NCBI GenBank assembly: GCA_003531115.1
Contig: DQHT01000031.1
Span: forward strand, 7,859 to 54,054
Reading direction: 5' to 3'
DNA from: Bacteroidota bacterium
Lineage (GTDB): Bacteria > Bacteroidota > Bacteroidia > UBA8524
Length of the DNA stretch: 46,196 bases
Under the pieces are notes generated by a model, which was not told the DNA's origin, ran no database searches, and worked only from the letters and a program-made list of their open reading frames with translations. The position numbers and the translations under genes were made by a program. Of this stretch, positions 31,673-40,407 are shown piece after piece (within the stretch, counting starts at the first letter, position 1; each line of letters opens with the position of its first letter).

Positions 31673-33514
31673 ATGTGTGGTATAGTAGGATACATTGGCC
31701 CAAAAGAGGCGTTCCCGATTTTGATCAAGGGATTAAAAAGATTGGAATACCGCGGTTACGATAGTGCCGGTGTTGCCCTTCTTGGGGATACGCTTCAGGT
31801 GTTTAAAAAGGCTGGAAAAGTTTCCCTGCTTGAAGATTTTGTTGCCACGCAAAGCAAGGCCCCCGCACATGTGGGAATTGGCCATACACGCTGGGCCACC
31901 CACGGTGAACCAAACGACAAAAATGCCCACCCTCATATGTCGCAGAATGGCGACATTGCCATCATTCATAACGGCATCATAGAAAACTACAATACCCTCA
32001 AAGTCGAATTGCAGCAGAGGGGACATGTTTTCATCAGCGATACGGACACAGAAGTCCTGGTTCACCTCATTGAAGATATTTACGAGCACAGCAAGGGTAT
32101 TGCTTTTGAAGAAGCAGTTCGCATGGCCCTTGGCCAGGTGGTAGGCGCCTATGCCGTTGTTGTGCTGAATAAAACCATGCCCGATTTGCTTATCGGCGCA
32201 AGAAAGGGAAGCCCGATGGTAATTGGTATCGGCGAAGGGGAACACTTTATCGCTTCAGATGCCGCACCCCTTGTTGAGTATACCCGAAATGTCATTTATC
32301 TGAATGATGGGGAAGTTGCCGTGATCGACCATGGCGAACTGGTTATTAAAACCATCGATAACGACATTAAAACGCCGTATATCCAGGAGCTTGAGATCCA
32401 CCTGGAAAGTATTGAAAAAGGGGGCTATGATCATTTTATGATCAAGGAAATATTTGAACAACCCCGCTCGGTTTACGACAGCATCCGCGGACGTATCAGC
32501 CACCTTGATGAAAGGATAGAAATGGCCGGCATCAAACAATACGAAAACAAGTGGATGAACCTGAAACGCATCCTCATCGTAGGTTGTGGCACTTCCTGGC
32601 ATGCCGCCCTGGTAGGTGAATACCTCTTTGAAGATCTGGCCCGTATTCCGGTAGAAGTAGAATATGCCTCCGAATTCCGTTACCGGAACCCTGTTGTAAG
32701 CGAAGACGATATGGTTATCGCTATTTCCCAATCGGGGGAAACGGCTGATACCCTTGCCGCAATTGAGCTGGCCAAAAGTAAAGGAGCAACCATTTTCGGT
32801 ATTTGTAATGTTGTTGGCGCTTCCATACCAAGAGCATCAGACGCAGGTGCTTATACCCACGCCGGTCCGGAGATCGGGGTGGCTTCAACCAAAGCCTTTA
32901 CAGCTCAGGTAACCGCCTTGATCCTTATTGCTATTGCCGTGGGACAAAGAAAAGGAACCCTCACGAAAGAACGGGTTCGCGTACTGCTCAATGAGTTAGA
33001 GACCATCCCGGCGAAAATTGAAAAAACCCTGGAATCCAATGAGCTGATCAAATACATCGCCGCTGAATTTAAGGATTCCCGTAATTTCCTTTATCTGGGT
33101 CGTGGTTATGGATTCCCTGTGGCTCTGGAAGGAGCTTTAAAGCTTAAAGAAATTTCTTATATCCATGCTGAAGGGTACCCTGCAGCGGAAATGAAACACG
33201 GACCTATTGCCCTGATCGACGAGGAAATGCCGGTGGTGGTTATTGCTACCAACCACAGCAACTATGAAAAGGTGATCAGCAATATACAGGAAGTAAAAGC
33301 GAGAAAAGGAAAAGTCATTGCTATTGCCACCGAAGGCGATACCATGCTCAAAAAGATGGCGGATTATGTCATTGAAATTCCGGATTGCGACGAATGTATG
33401 ATTCCCCTTCTTGCCACTATTCCGCTGCAACTATTGTCCTACCACATTGCTGTTATGCGCGGCTGCAATGTCGACCAGCCAAGGAATCTGGCCAAGTCTG
33501 TTACGGTTGAATAA
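31673..33514 (+). CDS. glmS: Glutamine-fructose-6-phosphate aminotransferase GlmS
   Basis: 613 residues. The start MCGIVGYIG places the catalytic Cys at residue 2 after Met removal. The glutaminase domain (about 1-230) shows HTRWATHGEPND and HNGIIENY. Two SIS sugar-isomerase domains follow, with CGTSWHAALVGEY, SQSGETADTLAAIELAK, and AEMKHGPIALIDE near the end, which finishes NLAKSVTVE as in E. coli GlmS. The enzyme makes glucosamine-6-phosphate for peptidoglycan and lipopolysaccharide. ATG 31673 is 12 nt after aroF. Its last base is the first of the thiN start (TAATG overlap). No riboswitch or ribozyme is seen upstream; the gap is too short. Confidence 0.97.
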   Translation: MCGIVGYIGPKEAFPILIKGLKRLEYRGYDSAGVALLGDTLQVFKKAGKVSLLEDFVATQSKAPAHVGIGHTRWATHGEPNDKNAHPHMSQNGDIAIIHNGIIENYNTLKVELQQRGHVFISDTDTEVLVHLIEDIYEHSKGIAFEEAVRMALGQVVGAYAVVVLNKTMPDLLIGARKGSPMVIGIGEGEHFIASDAAPLVEYTRNVIYLNDGEVAVIDHGELVIKTIDNDIKTPYIQELEIHLESIEKGGYDHFMIKEIFEQPRSVYDSIRGRISHLDERIEMAGIKQYENKWMNLKRILIVGCGTSWHAALVGEYLFEDLARIPVEVEYASEFRYRNPVVSEDDMVIAISQSGETADTLAAIELAKSKGATIFGICNVVGASIPRASDAGAYTHAGPEIGVASTKAFTAQVTALILIAIAVGQRKGTLTKERVRVLLNELETIPAKIEKTLESNELIKYIAAEFKDSRNFLYLGRGYGFPVALEGALKLKEISYIHAEGYPAAEMKHGPIALIDEEMPVVVIATNHSNYEKVISNIQEVKARKGKVIAIATEGDTMLKKMADYVIEIPDCDECMIPLLATIPLQLLSYHIAVMRGCNVDQPRNLAKSVTVE

Positions 33515-34176
33515 TGTCGTCACACCACGTTGTAAAAGACAAACAAGAACCTGCCTTAATCATCGCTAATGGCGAATCCTGTTCGATGGAATTGCTGGGC
33601 CAGCTTCTGGAATGGAGCCCCACGGTTTTGGTTCTTGACGGTGCTGCCCACAAGGTCGAAGAACTTGGGATAAAAATTGACGTGCTTTTGGGTGATTTTG
33701 ACAGGATAAGTGACCTCAGCGAGTTTGAACAACGCCAACAACCTGTTCGCATCATCCATACCCCCGATCAGAATGCCACCGACCTTGAAAAAGCCATCGA
33801 ATGGCTGATACAGGAAGGATATCCCTCTGCCAATATTATTTGGGCTACAGGCAAAAGAGCCGATCATACCGTCAACAATATGATGAGCCTGTTTAAGTAC
33901 AGCAGCAGGATCGATCTGGTGATGCTCGATGATTATTCGCGGATCTTTTCACTCCCGAAAGCTTACAAAAAATGGTACCCGGCTGAAACGATCATCTCCC
34001 TGATACCCTTTGGTTTAGTTAAGGGTGTTTCAATCAAAGGTTTAGAATACCTCTTAAATAACGAAGACCTTGAATCGGGGATACGCAGCGGGAGCAGCAA
34101 CAGAGTGAGCGTGGAAGGCTGGATAGAGATCGACTACCGGGAAGGAAATTTGTTGTTGATGGAATGCCGCGACTAA
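33514..34176 (+). CDS. thiN: Thiamine pyrophosphokinase
   Basis: 220 residues. Motif GDFDRIS (60-66), the region TPDQNATDLEKAI (83-95) and GKRADHTVNNM match thiamine pyrophosphokinases, which transfer pyrophosphate from ATP to thiamine to make the cofactor. The family has D-x-x-D/T-D-x-x-K-A and G-x-R-x-D-H, both present in form. Length is typical. ATG overlaps glmS stop by one base, so it is co-transcribed; the 3' end overlaps the convergent barrel gene by 4 nt (CTAA). The enzyme would use thiamine from salvage, as no thi synthesis genes are in the window. Confidence 0.88.
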   Translation: MSSHHVVKDKQEPALIIANGESCSMELLGQLLEWSPTVLVLDGAAHKVEELGIKIDVLLGDFDRISDLSEFEQRQQPVRIIHTPDQNATDLEKAIEWLIQEGYPSANIIWATGKRADHTVNNMMSLFKYSSRIDLVMLDDYSRIFSLPKAYKKWYPAETIISLIPFGLVKGVSIKGLEYLLNNEDLESGIRSGSSNRVSVEGWIEIDYREGNLLLMECRD

Positions 34177-35282
34177 CGCTCAAATCGGATCGCTCCCGAA
34201 TTTTGCAGATCAGATTTTAAACGTATTTCCTGATGTTCCTCACCAACATATACATGGATCACACAGGTATTGGGTGGAATTTTTCCCTCATTTAAAGCAT
34301 GGATGATTAGCGTGTTGGATGCGCCTTCATTAAGCACAAGATCAAAACAATACGCTTCACGTTCGATCATAATAACCGGATGCACAAGCCTTTGGTTAAA
34401 TTCAACGGCAATACTGTCGCCATCAACCGTTTGATCATCTTCCACACAAATACGAATGCTGTCGGAACTTACCTTGATGATACTGGCTTCTTTTACATTC
34501 CGGTAGGCGAGTAAATCAAAGGCATCCAGCGTGATATTCAATTTCTCGATATCAAGGGGTTTGATCTTTTCTTTAAAAAGGTATTTGATGGTAAACCGCC
34601 AGGCAGAACCATTGCTGTTGATTTGTACCGGGTTGACATAATCGAGGCCCAGGTATTGATGATCGATCAGATCTTTATAGCCATGCGAATAACTTACTTC
34701 AAAACTAAAAGGGGCAGAGAATGACTTATGAATGAGCTCCAGTCCCACGTACAGCTGGGGCGAGAAGCTTCGTTTTTGAAAAAGTTCGATGGTACCTTTT
34801 ATCCTTTCAGGGATGGAGGTAGCGTACAAAAATTGAAAACCGGCATTCTGACGCATGGTCCAGAAGTTTCCGTAGATGGTTGAAAAGCTGGCATACAAGG
34901 GAATACCGATGGTTCGGTAACTTACCAAAAGATCATTGCTAAAATCCGACTCGATGATATAACCTCTTGAACCCAATTCGGCACCGCTCACCAGGGCAAA
35001 AATGGGGTTAAAAAAGCGTTCATACTGGATTCCCATATGAAGTTTTCTTCCCAGATTCTCTGCTCCGGAATATTGGGGGTTGGGAAACCCCCATAATGGA
35101 CTGAACAACGGACGAACATGATGAGAACCGGTAATGTCCGGAGCCGATACTGTTGTTATACCCCCTTCAAAACGATTTCCAACTGTTACCGATGGGCCGA
35201 GAGTAAAGAACCATCTGGACCCGGATTGAGCGGAAAGATGTACACAACACAAGAATAAAAGCAACCCTGAAAGCCTGCGCAT
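34173..35282 (-). CDS. Outer-membrane beta-barrel protein, unknown function
   Basis: 369 residues from ATG 35282. A longer frame to 35390 lies in the GH3 gene and would add residues before the signal peptide, so the ATG that starts RRLSGLLLFLCCVHLSAQ is chosen. The mature protein has barrel-like strands (about 25-260) with repeated Y-x-x-F and G-x-E/Y turns, like PorT-type outer-membrane proteins, and a C-terminal beta domain (260-369) with DSIRICVEDDQTV. The family cannot be named. The gene follows the GH3 fusion by 40 nt on the same strand and probably shares its transcript. It overlaps thiN by 4 nt at the 3' end. Confidence 0.65.
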   Translation of the reverse strand: MRRLSGLLLFLCCVHLSAQSGSRWFFTLGPSVTVGNRFEGGITTVSAPDITGSHHVRPLFSPLWGFPNPQYSGAENLGRKLHMGIQYERFFNPIFALVSGAELGSRGYIIESDFSNDLLVSYRTIGIPLYASFSTIYGNFWTMRQNAGFQFLYATSIPERIKGTIELFQKRSFSPQLYVGLELIHKSFSAPFSFEVSYSHGYKDLIDHQYLGLDYVNPVQINSNGSAWRFTIKYLFKEKIKPLDIEKLNITLDAFDLLAYRNVKEASIIKVSSDSIRICVEDDQTVDGDSIAVEFNQRLVHPVIMIEREAYCFDLVLNEGASNTLIIHALNEGKIPPNTCVIHVYVGEEHQEIRLKSDLQNSGAIRFER

Positions 35283-35322
35283 GGAAACATAACGTAGTTT
35301 CCAATTGAAAGGATCGAAACGT

Positions 35323-38253
35323 TTATCGAATATCCGGACAATCTGCATCGATGAATTCATACAGGAGATCTTGAATTTGGGTACGCACATTCAGGTCACT
35401 TATCTTGGTATTGGTGGCATCCGGATGGATGCGATTGCTCAGGAAGATATAGATCAGGTCATAATCCGGATCGACCCACACATAGGTCCCGGTAAACCCG
35501 GAATGCCCGAACGAGTTAGCGGAACAGCAGCGGGAACAAGGTGTTCCTTTATCGGGACTTGGTTCTGGTTTATCGAAACCCAGGCCACGGCGGCATTGCT
35601 TAAATTCACTGTATGCAATAAAAGTAAGGACGGTTTCTTTTTTAAAAATTTTGTGATGATGGTAGCTTCCTCCATTTAAAAGGAGCTGCATAAGAATGGC
35701 CAGGTCGCTGCAATTGCTGAATAAACCCGCATTCCCGCCAACTCCTCCCAACATGGCCGCGGCAGGGTCGTGAACGTATGACCGAATCAGCTGTTTCCTG
35801 AAAACACTGTCGTATTCTGTTGGCACAACCCGTTCCTGAGGAAAATGCGCCCAGGCGTTGAAGACAGTATTGCCTAAATTCAAGGGAGCATAAACATGCT
35901 CATTCACATAGGCATCCAGGCTTTTGCCGCTTATGCGTTCCACAATTTTCTGGAGGATAAAAAAACCCAGATCCGAATAAAGATAGGCCCCCTGGTCTTT
36001 AACAGGACTTTTCAGCGTCCATTTCCAAACAGAGTCTCTGAGCGAATAATGGGCAAACATCTCATCCCCAACTGGAAGGGAATATTCATGATCCCGACAG
36101 TTGGAATACAGGCTTGCATAAATCTCAGGCTCCAGGGTGTTTTTATAAAAGGGTATCCAACTCCCAAGACCCGCAGTATGAGTGAGCAATTGCCGAAGGG
36201 TAATGTTAGCCTTGTTTGTTTTTTTAAGCTCCTTCAAATAAAAGGAAGCCTTTTTATCCAGATCGATCTTTCCATGATCATACAAATGCATAAGGGCCAG
36301 CGTGGTGGCGGCAATTTTAGTTACCGAGGCAATATCATAAATGCTGTTTGTTTCTACCGCTCTGGTCTTTTCATAGTCAAAATAACCAAAACCTTTATGG
36401 TAGATCACTTCTCCTGATTTGGCAACCAAAACCTGACATCCCGGAAAGACCTTTTCGTCAAGGGCATACCGGATGGCCGAGTCGATTCGCAGGAAGTCAG
36501 CAGAGCGTAACCCGACCCGTTCGGGCAGGGAATAACGCAAGAGTCCACTGTCGAGGGGCACGTCGATACCTGTTTGAAAGGCAAAGTTCCGGGTTGCCGT
36601 TACAGGTAACTTTCCTTCTATGGGACTCGCAGCATGCAAAGCAGCCGCCGCCTTTTCCATGTTTTCATTGATATCCTGGTAGGCAACCAGAATATTCTCC
36701 TGCTTTTCAAAATACTGCAGGTTATAAGGGATCCCAAAGCTAACCAATACCACTTCACTGAATTCGCTGATCTCTTTAACCAGTTCAATTCCGCGTGTTG
36801 ACAAGCCGTATTGTTTTGTTTTGAGGCGGTTTGTATTGTGCAGACTGATAACCACGACTTCATATTTTTCCTGTTTCAGGTAATCGCGCAATTGTTCGAA
36901 GGCTATACTTTTGGCATCCCGCTGTATCCCGAAAAAATCATAGTTTCCATACGCGTTCATACTTTTATGGAAAGCATTCCATTGCACATCCCCAATGGCC
37001 ACACAGGCTGTTTTTTTATTTTTGTGGAGGGGTACTTGTTTCTTTTTACGTGCCACAAGGGTAAGTTGCCTGCTGCTCATTTCATCAATGAGCGCAAGAG
37101 CGTGGCCATTATTCAGGTCAGCGATTAGTCCGGGAATGGCAACCGGCTTGTAGGTATGGAGGCCGCTGACATATTTGGCTGCCAGGACCTTTTTTACCGA
37201 ATGTTGAAATTCAAGGCTATCAATAAGGCAGCTATCCAAAGCCATCTGGACTTTCGTGATGGCTGCAGGGATGTCCTCCGGGAACAATAAAACATCATTC
37301 CCCGCCATCAATGCACGGATCTCAAGTTCTCCGGGATTAAAATATTTGCTTACCCCCTTCATGTTCAAGGCATCGGTGAATATAAGCCCTTCAAAACCCA
37401 TAGAATCAATGAGTTTATCACGCACAATTCTTCGTGAAAGAGAAGAAGCTTGTTTGGGGGTTGGATCGAGGGTGATCACATACAAATGAGCCGTCATGAC
37501 GCTCATCGCCCCCGAATCGATGAGGTAACGAAAAGGATAAAGTTCGAGTGAGTCCAAACGATCGTAGGGGAAACGAAGGATAGGAAGGTCATAATGCGAA
37601 TCAGTTTCCGTATCGCCATGTCCGGGAAAATGTTTGATGCAGGCGATGATCCCTTCGTCCTGTAGTCCGCGCATATAGGCCAGCGACTTCCGGGCTACCA
37701 TACCCCTGTCCTCTCCAAAGCTGCGGTCGTTGATGACAGGGTTATTGGGATTGTTATTGATATCAGCAACAGGAGCAAAATTCACATGGATACCCAATCG
37801 TTTGCACTGGCGACCTATTTCGCGGCCCATCTCATAAATCAAACTGTCGTCATCAAAAGCAGCCAGGGCCATCTGGCGAGGAAATTTGAGGGTACTGTCG
37901 AGACGCATATTGAGTCCCCATTCGGCGTCTATACCTACCAACAAAGGGATGGGAGAGGAGGCCTGAAGGGTATTCAGCATTTCAACCTGCCTTTGGGGGC
38001 TGCCTTTAAAGAAGATCACCCCACCGATCTGATACCGTTCGATCAGATAAAGCAGATCCTTTTCATTGTACTGGTCGGGGTTCGAATATGCGGCGGCCAT
38101 AATGAGCTGCCCAATTCGTTGTTCGGGAGTCAGCAGGGCATATACCGAGTCGACCCAGGCGTTTTGAGGGAAGCGATATACCTGACCCCGGCTATGCGAA
38201 AGCAGAAAAAAGCTGAGACTAAAGAGGAGGATACGAGGCAGTTTCATGGGCAT
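35323..38253 (-). CDS. GH3 beta-N-acetylglucosaminidase (NagZ-like) fused to a beta-lactamase-family serine hydrolase
   Basis: 976 residues with a signal peptide (to about 24). The GH3 domain (about 35-370) carries the NagZ signature KHFPGHGDTETDSH (207-220), including the D218/H220 pair, and the nucleophile D294 in IFTDALNMKG. A second GH3 C-terminal domain runs to about 560. A serine beta-lactamase-like domain (about 580-960) has S643-V-T-K646, YSD near 760 and GHSGFTGT near the end. NagZ-like enzymes cut GlcNAc from murein fragments, and the second domain resembles peptide-cleaving DD-peptidases, so the protein probably processes muropeptides in the periplasm. It is the first gene of a two-gene leftward operon. 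Confidence 0.9.
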   Translation of the reverse strand: MPMKLPRILLFSLSFFLLSHSRGQVYRFPQNAWVDSVYALLTPEQRIGQLIMAAAYSNPDQYNEKDLLYLIERYQIGGVIFFKGSPQRQVEMLNTLQASSPIPLLVGIDAEWGLNMRLDSTLKFPRQMALAAFDDDSLIYEMGREIGRQCKRLGIHVNFAPVADINNNPNNPVINDRSFGEDRGMVARKSLAYMRGLQDEGIIACIKHFPGHGDTETDSHYDLPILRFPYDRLDSLELYPFRYLIDSGAMSVMTAHLYVITLDPTPKQASSLSRRIVRDKLIDSMGFEGLIFTDALNMKGVSKYFNPGELEIRALMAGNDVLLFPEDIPAAITKVQMALDSCLIDSLEFQHSVKKVLAAKYVSGLHTYKPVAIPGLIADLNNGHALALIDEMSSRQLTLVARKKKQVPLHKNKKTACVAIGDVQWNAFHKSMNAYGNYDFFGIQRDAKSIAFEQLRDYLKQEKYEVVVISLHNTNRLKTKQYGLSTRGIELVKEISEFSEVVLVSFGIPYNLQYFEKQENILVAYQDINENMEKAAAALHAASPIEGKLPVTATRNFAFQTGIDVPLDSGLLRYSLPERVGLRSADFLRIDSAIRYALDEKVFPGCQVLVAKSGEVIYHKGFGYFDYEKTRAVETNSIYDIASVTKIAATTLALMHLYDHGKIDLDKKASFYLKELKKTNKANITLRQLLTHTAGLGSWIPFYKNTLEPEIYASLYSNCRDHEYSLPVGDEMFAHYSLRDSVWKWTLKSPVKDQGAYLYSDLGFFILQKIVERISGKSLDAYVNEHVYAPLNLGNTVFNAWAHFPQERVVPTEYDSVFRKQLIRSYVHDPAAAMLGGVGGNAGLFSNCSDLAILMQLLLNGGSYHHHKIFKKETVLTFIAYSEFKQCRRGLGFDKPEPSPDKGTPCSRCCSANSFGHSGFTGTYVWVDPDYDLIYIFLSNRIHPDATNTKISDLNVRTQIQDLLYEFIDADCPDIR

Positions 38254-38260
38254 TCAGCGA

Positions 38261-38268
38261 CGAAAATA
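38261..38268 (-). promoter_or_regulatory. Candidate -7 box (TATTTTCG) for the GH3 gene
   Basis: On the minus strand TATTTTCG lies 7 nt before ATG 38253 (13 nt before the inner ATG at 38247). The divergent box of the mutL operon is 14 nt away. Confidence 0.3.
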
Positions 38269-38282
38269 CAATAAGAATACCC

Positions 38283-38290
38283 TATCTTTG
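38283..38290 (+). promoter_or_regulatory. Candidate -7 box (TATCTTTG) for the mutL operon
   Basis: TATCTTTG matches TAnnTTTG exactly and lies 22 nt before the start at 38313. No clear -33 element was found. Confidence 0.45.
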
Positions 38291-38312
38291 AATTTCGGGT
38301 CGCAATTGAAAA

Positions 38313-38585
38313 ATGTTTAGAATTTCTTTATTCAAATTACCACAAGCTAAAACCTTTTCACATACACCTATCTACTTTGATCCTGAAAAAGAAGATCTGA
38401 AACGAAGAGTAGAGTTGGGTGAGAAGGTTGAGAACGCTGTTTCGCAGCGAATTTCCCCGGGAAATTTAAAAGAAAGCTGGGGCCGCAGCAATCGCAGCGC
38501 TAAAAGTTCCCGAACCTCGAATCTCCGGGTGATTATGCTTATTTTTATCCTCAGTTTCTTCGCCTGGTTTTTGCTCTATTATTAG
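38313..38585 (+). CDS. Small membrane-anchored protein at the start of the mutL operon
   Basis: 90 residues. Residues 1-70 are polar and basic (KEDLKRRVELGEKVENA; RSNRSAKSSRTSN), and residues 72-90 form one membrane helix (VIMLIFILSFFAWFLLYY), so it is a C-terminally anchored, N-in protein. I know of no family for it. Its TAG ends 3 nt before the mutL ATG, so the two are one unit. Small single-span proteins of this kind beside mutL appear in other Bacteroidota, as far as I recall; the role is unknown. Confidence 0.65.
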   Translation: MFRISLFKLPQAKTFSHTPIYFDPEKEDLKRRVELGEKVENAVSQRISPGNLKESWGRSNRSAKSSRTSNLRVIMLIFILSFFAWFLLYY

Positions 38586-38588
38586 TGG

Positions 38589-40403
38589 ATGGGAAATATA
38601 ATTGCAATTCTGCCTGATGCCATAGCGAATCAGATTGCGGCAGGAGAGGTGATCCAAAGACCGGCTTCGGTAGTGAAGGAGTTGATGGAAAATGCCATTG
38701 ACGCCGGTGCCACCCATATTGATCTGATTATCAAAGAGGCCGGCCGAACACTAGTACAGGTGATCGATAACGGAAAGGGCATGAGCCCGCTCGATGCCAG
38801 GATCTGCTGGGAGCGCCATGCCACCTCAAAAATTAAAAAAGCCGAAGACCTCTTCCAGATCCGTTCTTTTGGTTTCCGTGGTGAAGCACTGGCATCCATA
38901 GCTTCGGTGGCACAGGTAGAGATGAAAACCCGTCAGCATAATGATGAACTGGGTGCTTTTCTTCTTATCGAAGCGTCGGATGTTAAAAAACAGGAAAGTT
39001 GTGTACACCCCACAGGCACGAGTATTTCCGTTAAAAACTTGTTTTTTAATATTCCCGCCCGAAGAAATTTTCTCAAATCTAACGCTGTCGAATTCAAACA
39101 TATTGTCGATGAATTTGTACGGGTAGCCCTCCCCAACGAAGGCGTTTCTTTTAAACTTTATCACAATGATCATTGCCTGTATGACCTAAAGGCAAATCCG
39201 GCCAAAAAACGGATCGCTGAATTGCTCGGGGCACCTGAAGACGACTTTTTTTACGGAGAGGAACATTCGCCTGCTGCAGATTACCGCTTATATCTGGGAA
39301 GCCCGTCATTGTCGAAAAGGACCCGGGGTGAGCAGTATTTTATCGTGAATGGCCGCTTCATTAAAGACCCTTACCTCAATCACGCCATTCAGCAGGAGTA
39401 CAAAAATTACCTGCCGGAAGAACATCATGCCAGCTATGTCGCATTTCTCGATATTGATCCCAACCGCATCGATATCAATATCCATCCAACAAAAACAGAA
39501 ATAAAATTTGAAGACGAACGCACCCTCTATGCCCTGCTAAAATCTGTCGTAAAAAAGACCCTGGCCGAACACCATCTTGGTCACGGAGAGGATAGTTTGT
39601 TTGATGATCATTCTTTCCATCATTTGTTAAATGCACAGGTCGATAAACCTGAATTCCCTACGGCTCCCAAAGTTCAGATGACCCCCGGGTTCAATCCCTT
39701 CCATAGCGATAACCCGCAACACAAACGTAATTTGGGGCAATGGCAGGAACTCTATTCCGGCATGGAAATTCAGCCGGAGCCTTCCGCATCTAAGCAGGGG
39801 CTGCATCCGGAGCTTTCTTTTGAACAAATAAAATCGAAAATTCAGGTCCAGGGCGTTTTACAGATCATGAATAGCTACCTTCTGGTTCAGGGTCTCGAAG
39901 AATTGCTCATCGTTGATCAGGAACAGGCTCATCAACGGGTGTTGTATGAAAAGTTTTTACAGAGCATTCAGGACCAAAAGAGTATTTCCCAGCAACTTCT
40001 GTTCCCCCGGGTAATTGAATTTTCTGCCAATGATGCCGCTCTTGTCGAAGATATTCTCGAAGAAATCCGCCATCTTGGCTTTGATATCAGTCCCTTTGGC
40101 GCAGGAAGTTTTATCATCAACGGCTTGCCTGCCGAAGCCGATAAGGCCGATGCCAAAAGCCTTCTGGAAGGTTTGATCGAAGAGTATAAAGCCTCTTTTC
40201 AGGTAGATACTCAGGATAAACAGCGGGATGTGGCACGCGCTTTGGCGAAAAGAAGTGCAATACGAAAAGGTCAAAAATTGGGCGCTGCAGAAATGCAACA
40301 CCTGATCGCCGACCTGCTTCATTGTAGAGAACCAGCGCTTTCTCCTATGGGAAAGGCGGTGTTTGTCCGCTTTGATGAAGCCGCATTAACTAAATTGTTT
40401 TAA
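38589..40403 (+). CDS. mutL: DNA mismatch repair protein MutL
   Basis: 604 residues. The GHKL ATPase (about 1-330) has IANQIAAGEVIQRPASVVKE, ENAIDAGAT, VIDNGKGM and RSFGFRGEAL, then GTSISVKNLFFNIPARR. The C-terminal dimerisation domain (about 410-604) starts FEQIKSKIQVQGVLQ and ends with ARALAKRSAIRKGQKLG. MutL couples MutS mismatch recognition to strand cleavage. I do not see the DQHA(X)2E(X)4E metal motif of nicking MutL (the corresponding DQEQAHQRVLYE differs), so the endonuclease may be inactive or non-canonical. It is followed after 4 nt by a rhomboid gene. Confidence 0.95.
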   Translation: MGNIIAILPDAIANQIAAGEVIQRPASVVKELMENAIDAGATHIDLIIKEAGRTLVQVIDNGKGMSPLDARICWERHATSKIKKAEDLFQIRSFGFRGEALASIASVAQVEMKTRQHNDELGAFLLIEASDVKKQESCVHPTGTSISVKNLFFNIPARRNFLKSNAVEFKHIVDEFVRVALPNEGVSFKLYHNDHCLYDLKANPAKKRIAELLGAPEDDFFYGEEHSPAADYRLYLGSPSLSKRTRGEQYFIVNGRFIKDPYLNHAIQQEYKNYLPEEHHASYVAFLDIDPNRIDINIHPTKTEIKFEDERTLYALLKSVVKKTLAEHHLGHGEDSLFDDHSFHHLLNAQVDKPEFPTAPKVQMTPGFNPFHSDNPQHKRNLGQWQELYSGMEIQPEPSASKQGLHPELSFEQIKSKIQVQGVLQIMNSYLLVQGLEELLIVDQEQAHQRVLYEKFLQSIQDQKSISQQLLFPRVIEFSANDAALVEDILEEIRHLGFDISPFGAGSFIINGLPAEADKADAKSLLEGLIEEYKASFQVDTQDKQRDVARALAKRSAIRKGQKLGAAEMQHLIADLLHCREPALSPMGKAVFVRFDEAALTKLF

Positions 40404-40407
40404 ACGA

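Noticed and set aside
35283..35390. N-terminal extension of the barrel protein upstream of ATG 35282
   Set aside because: It lies inside the GH3 gene and would bury the signal peptide.
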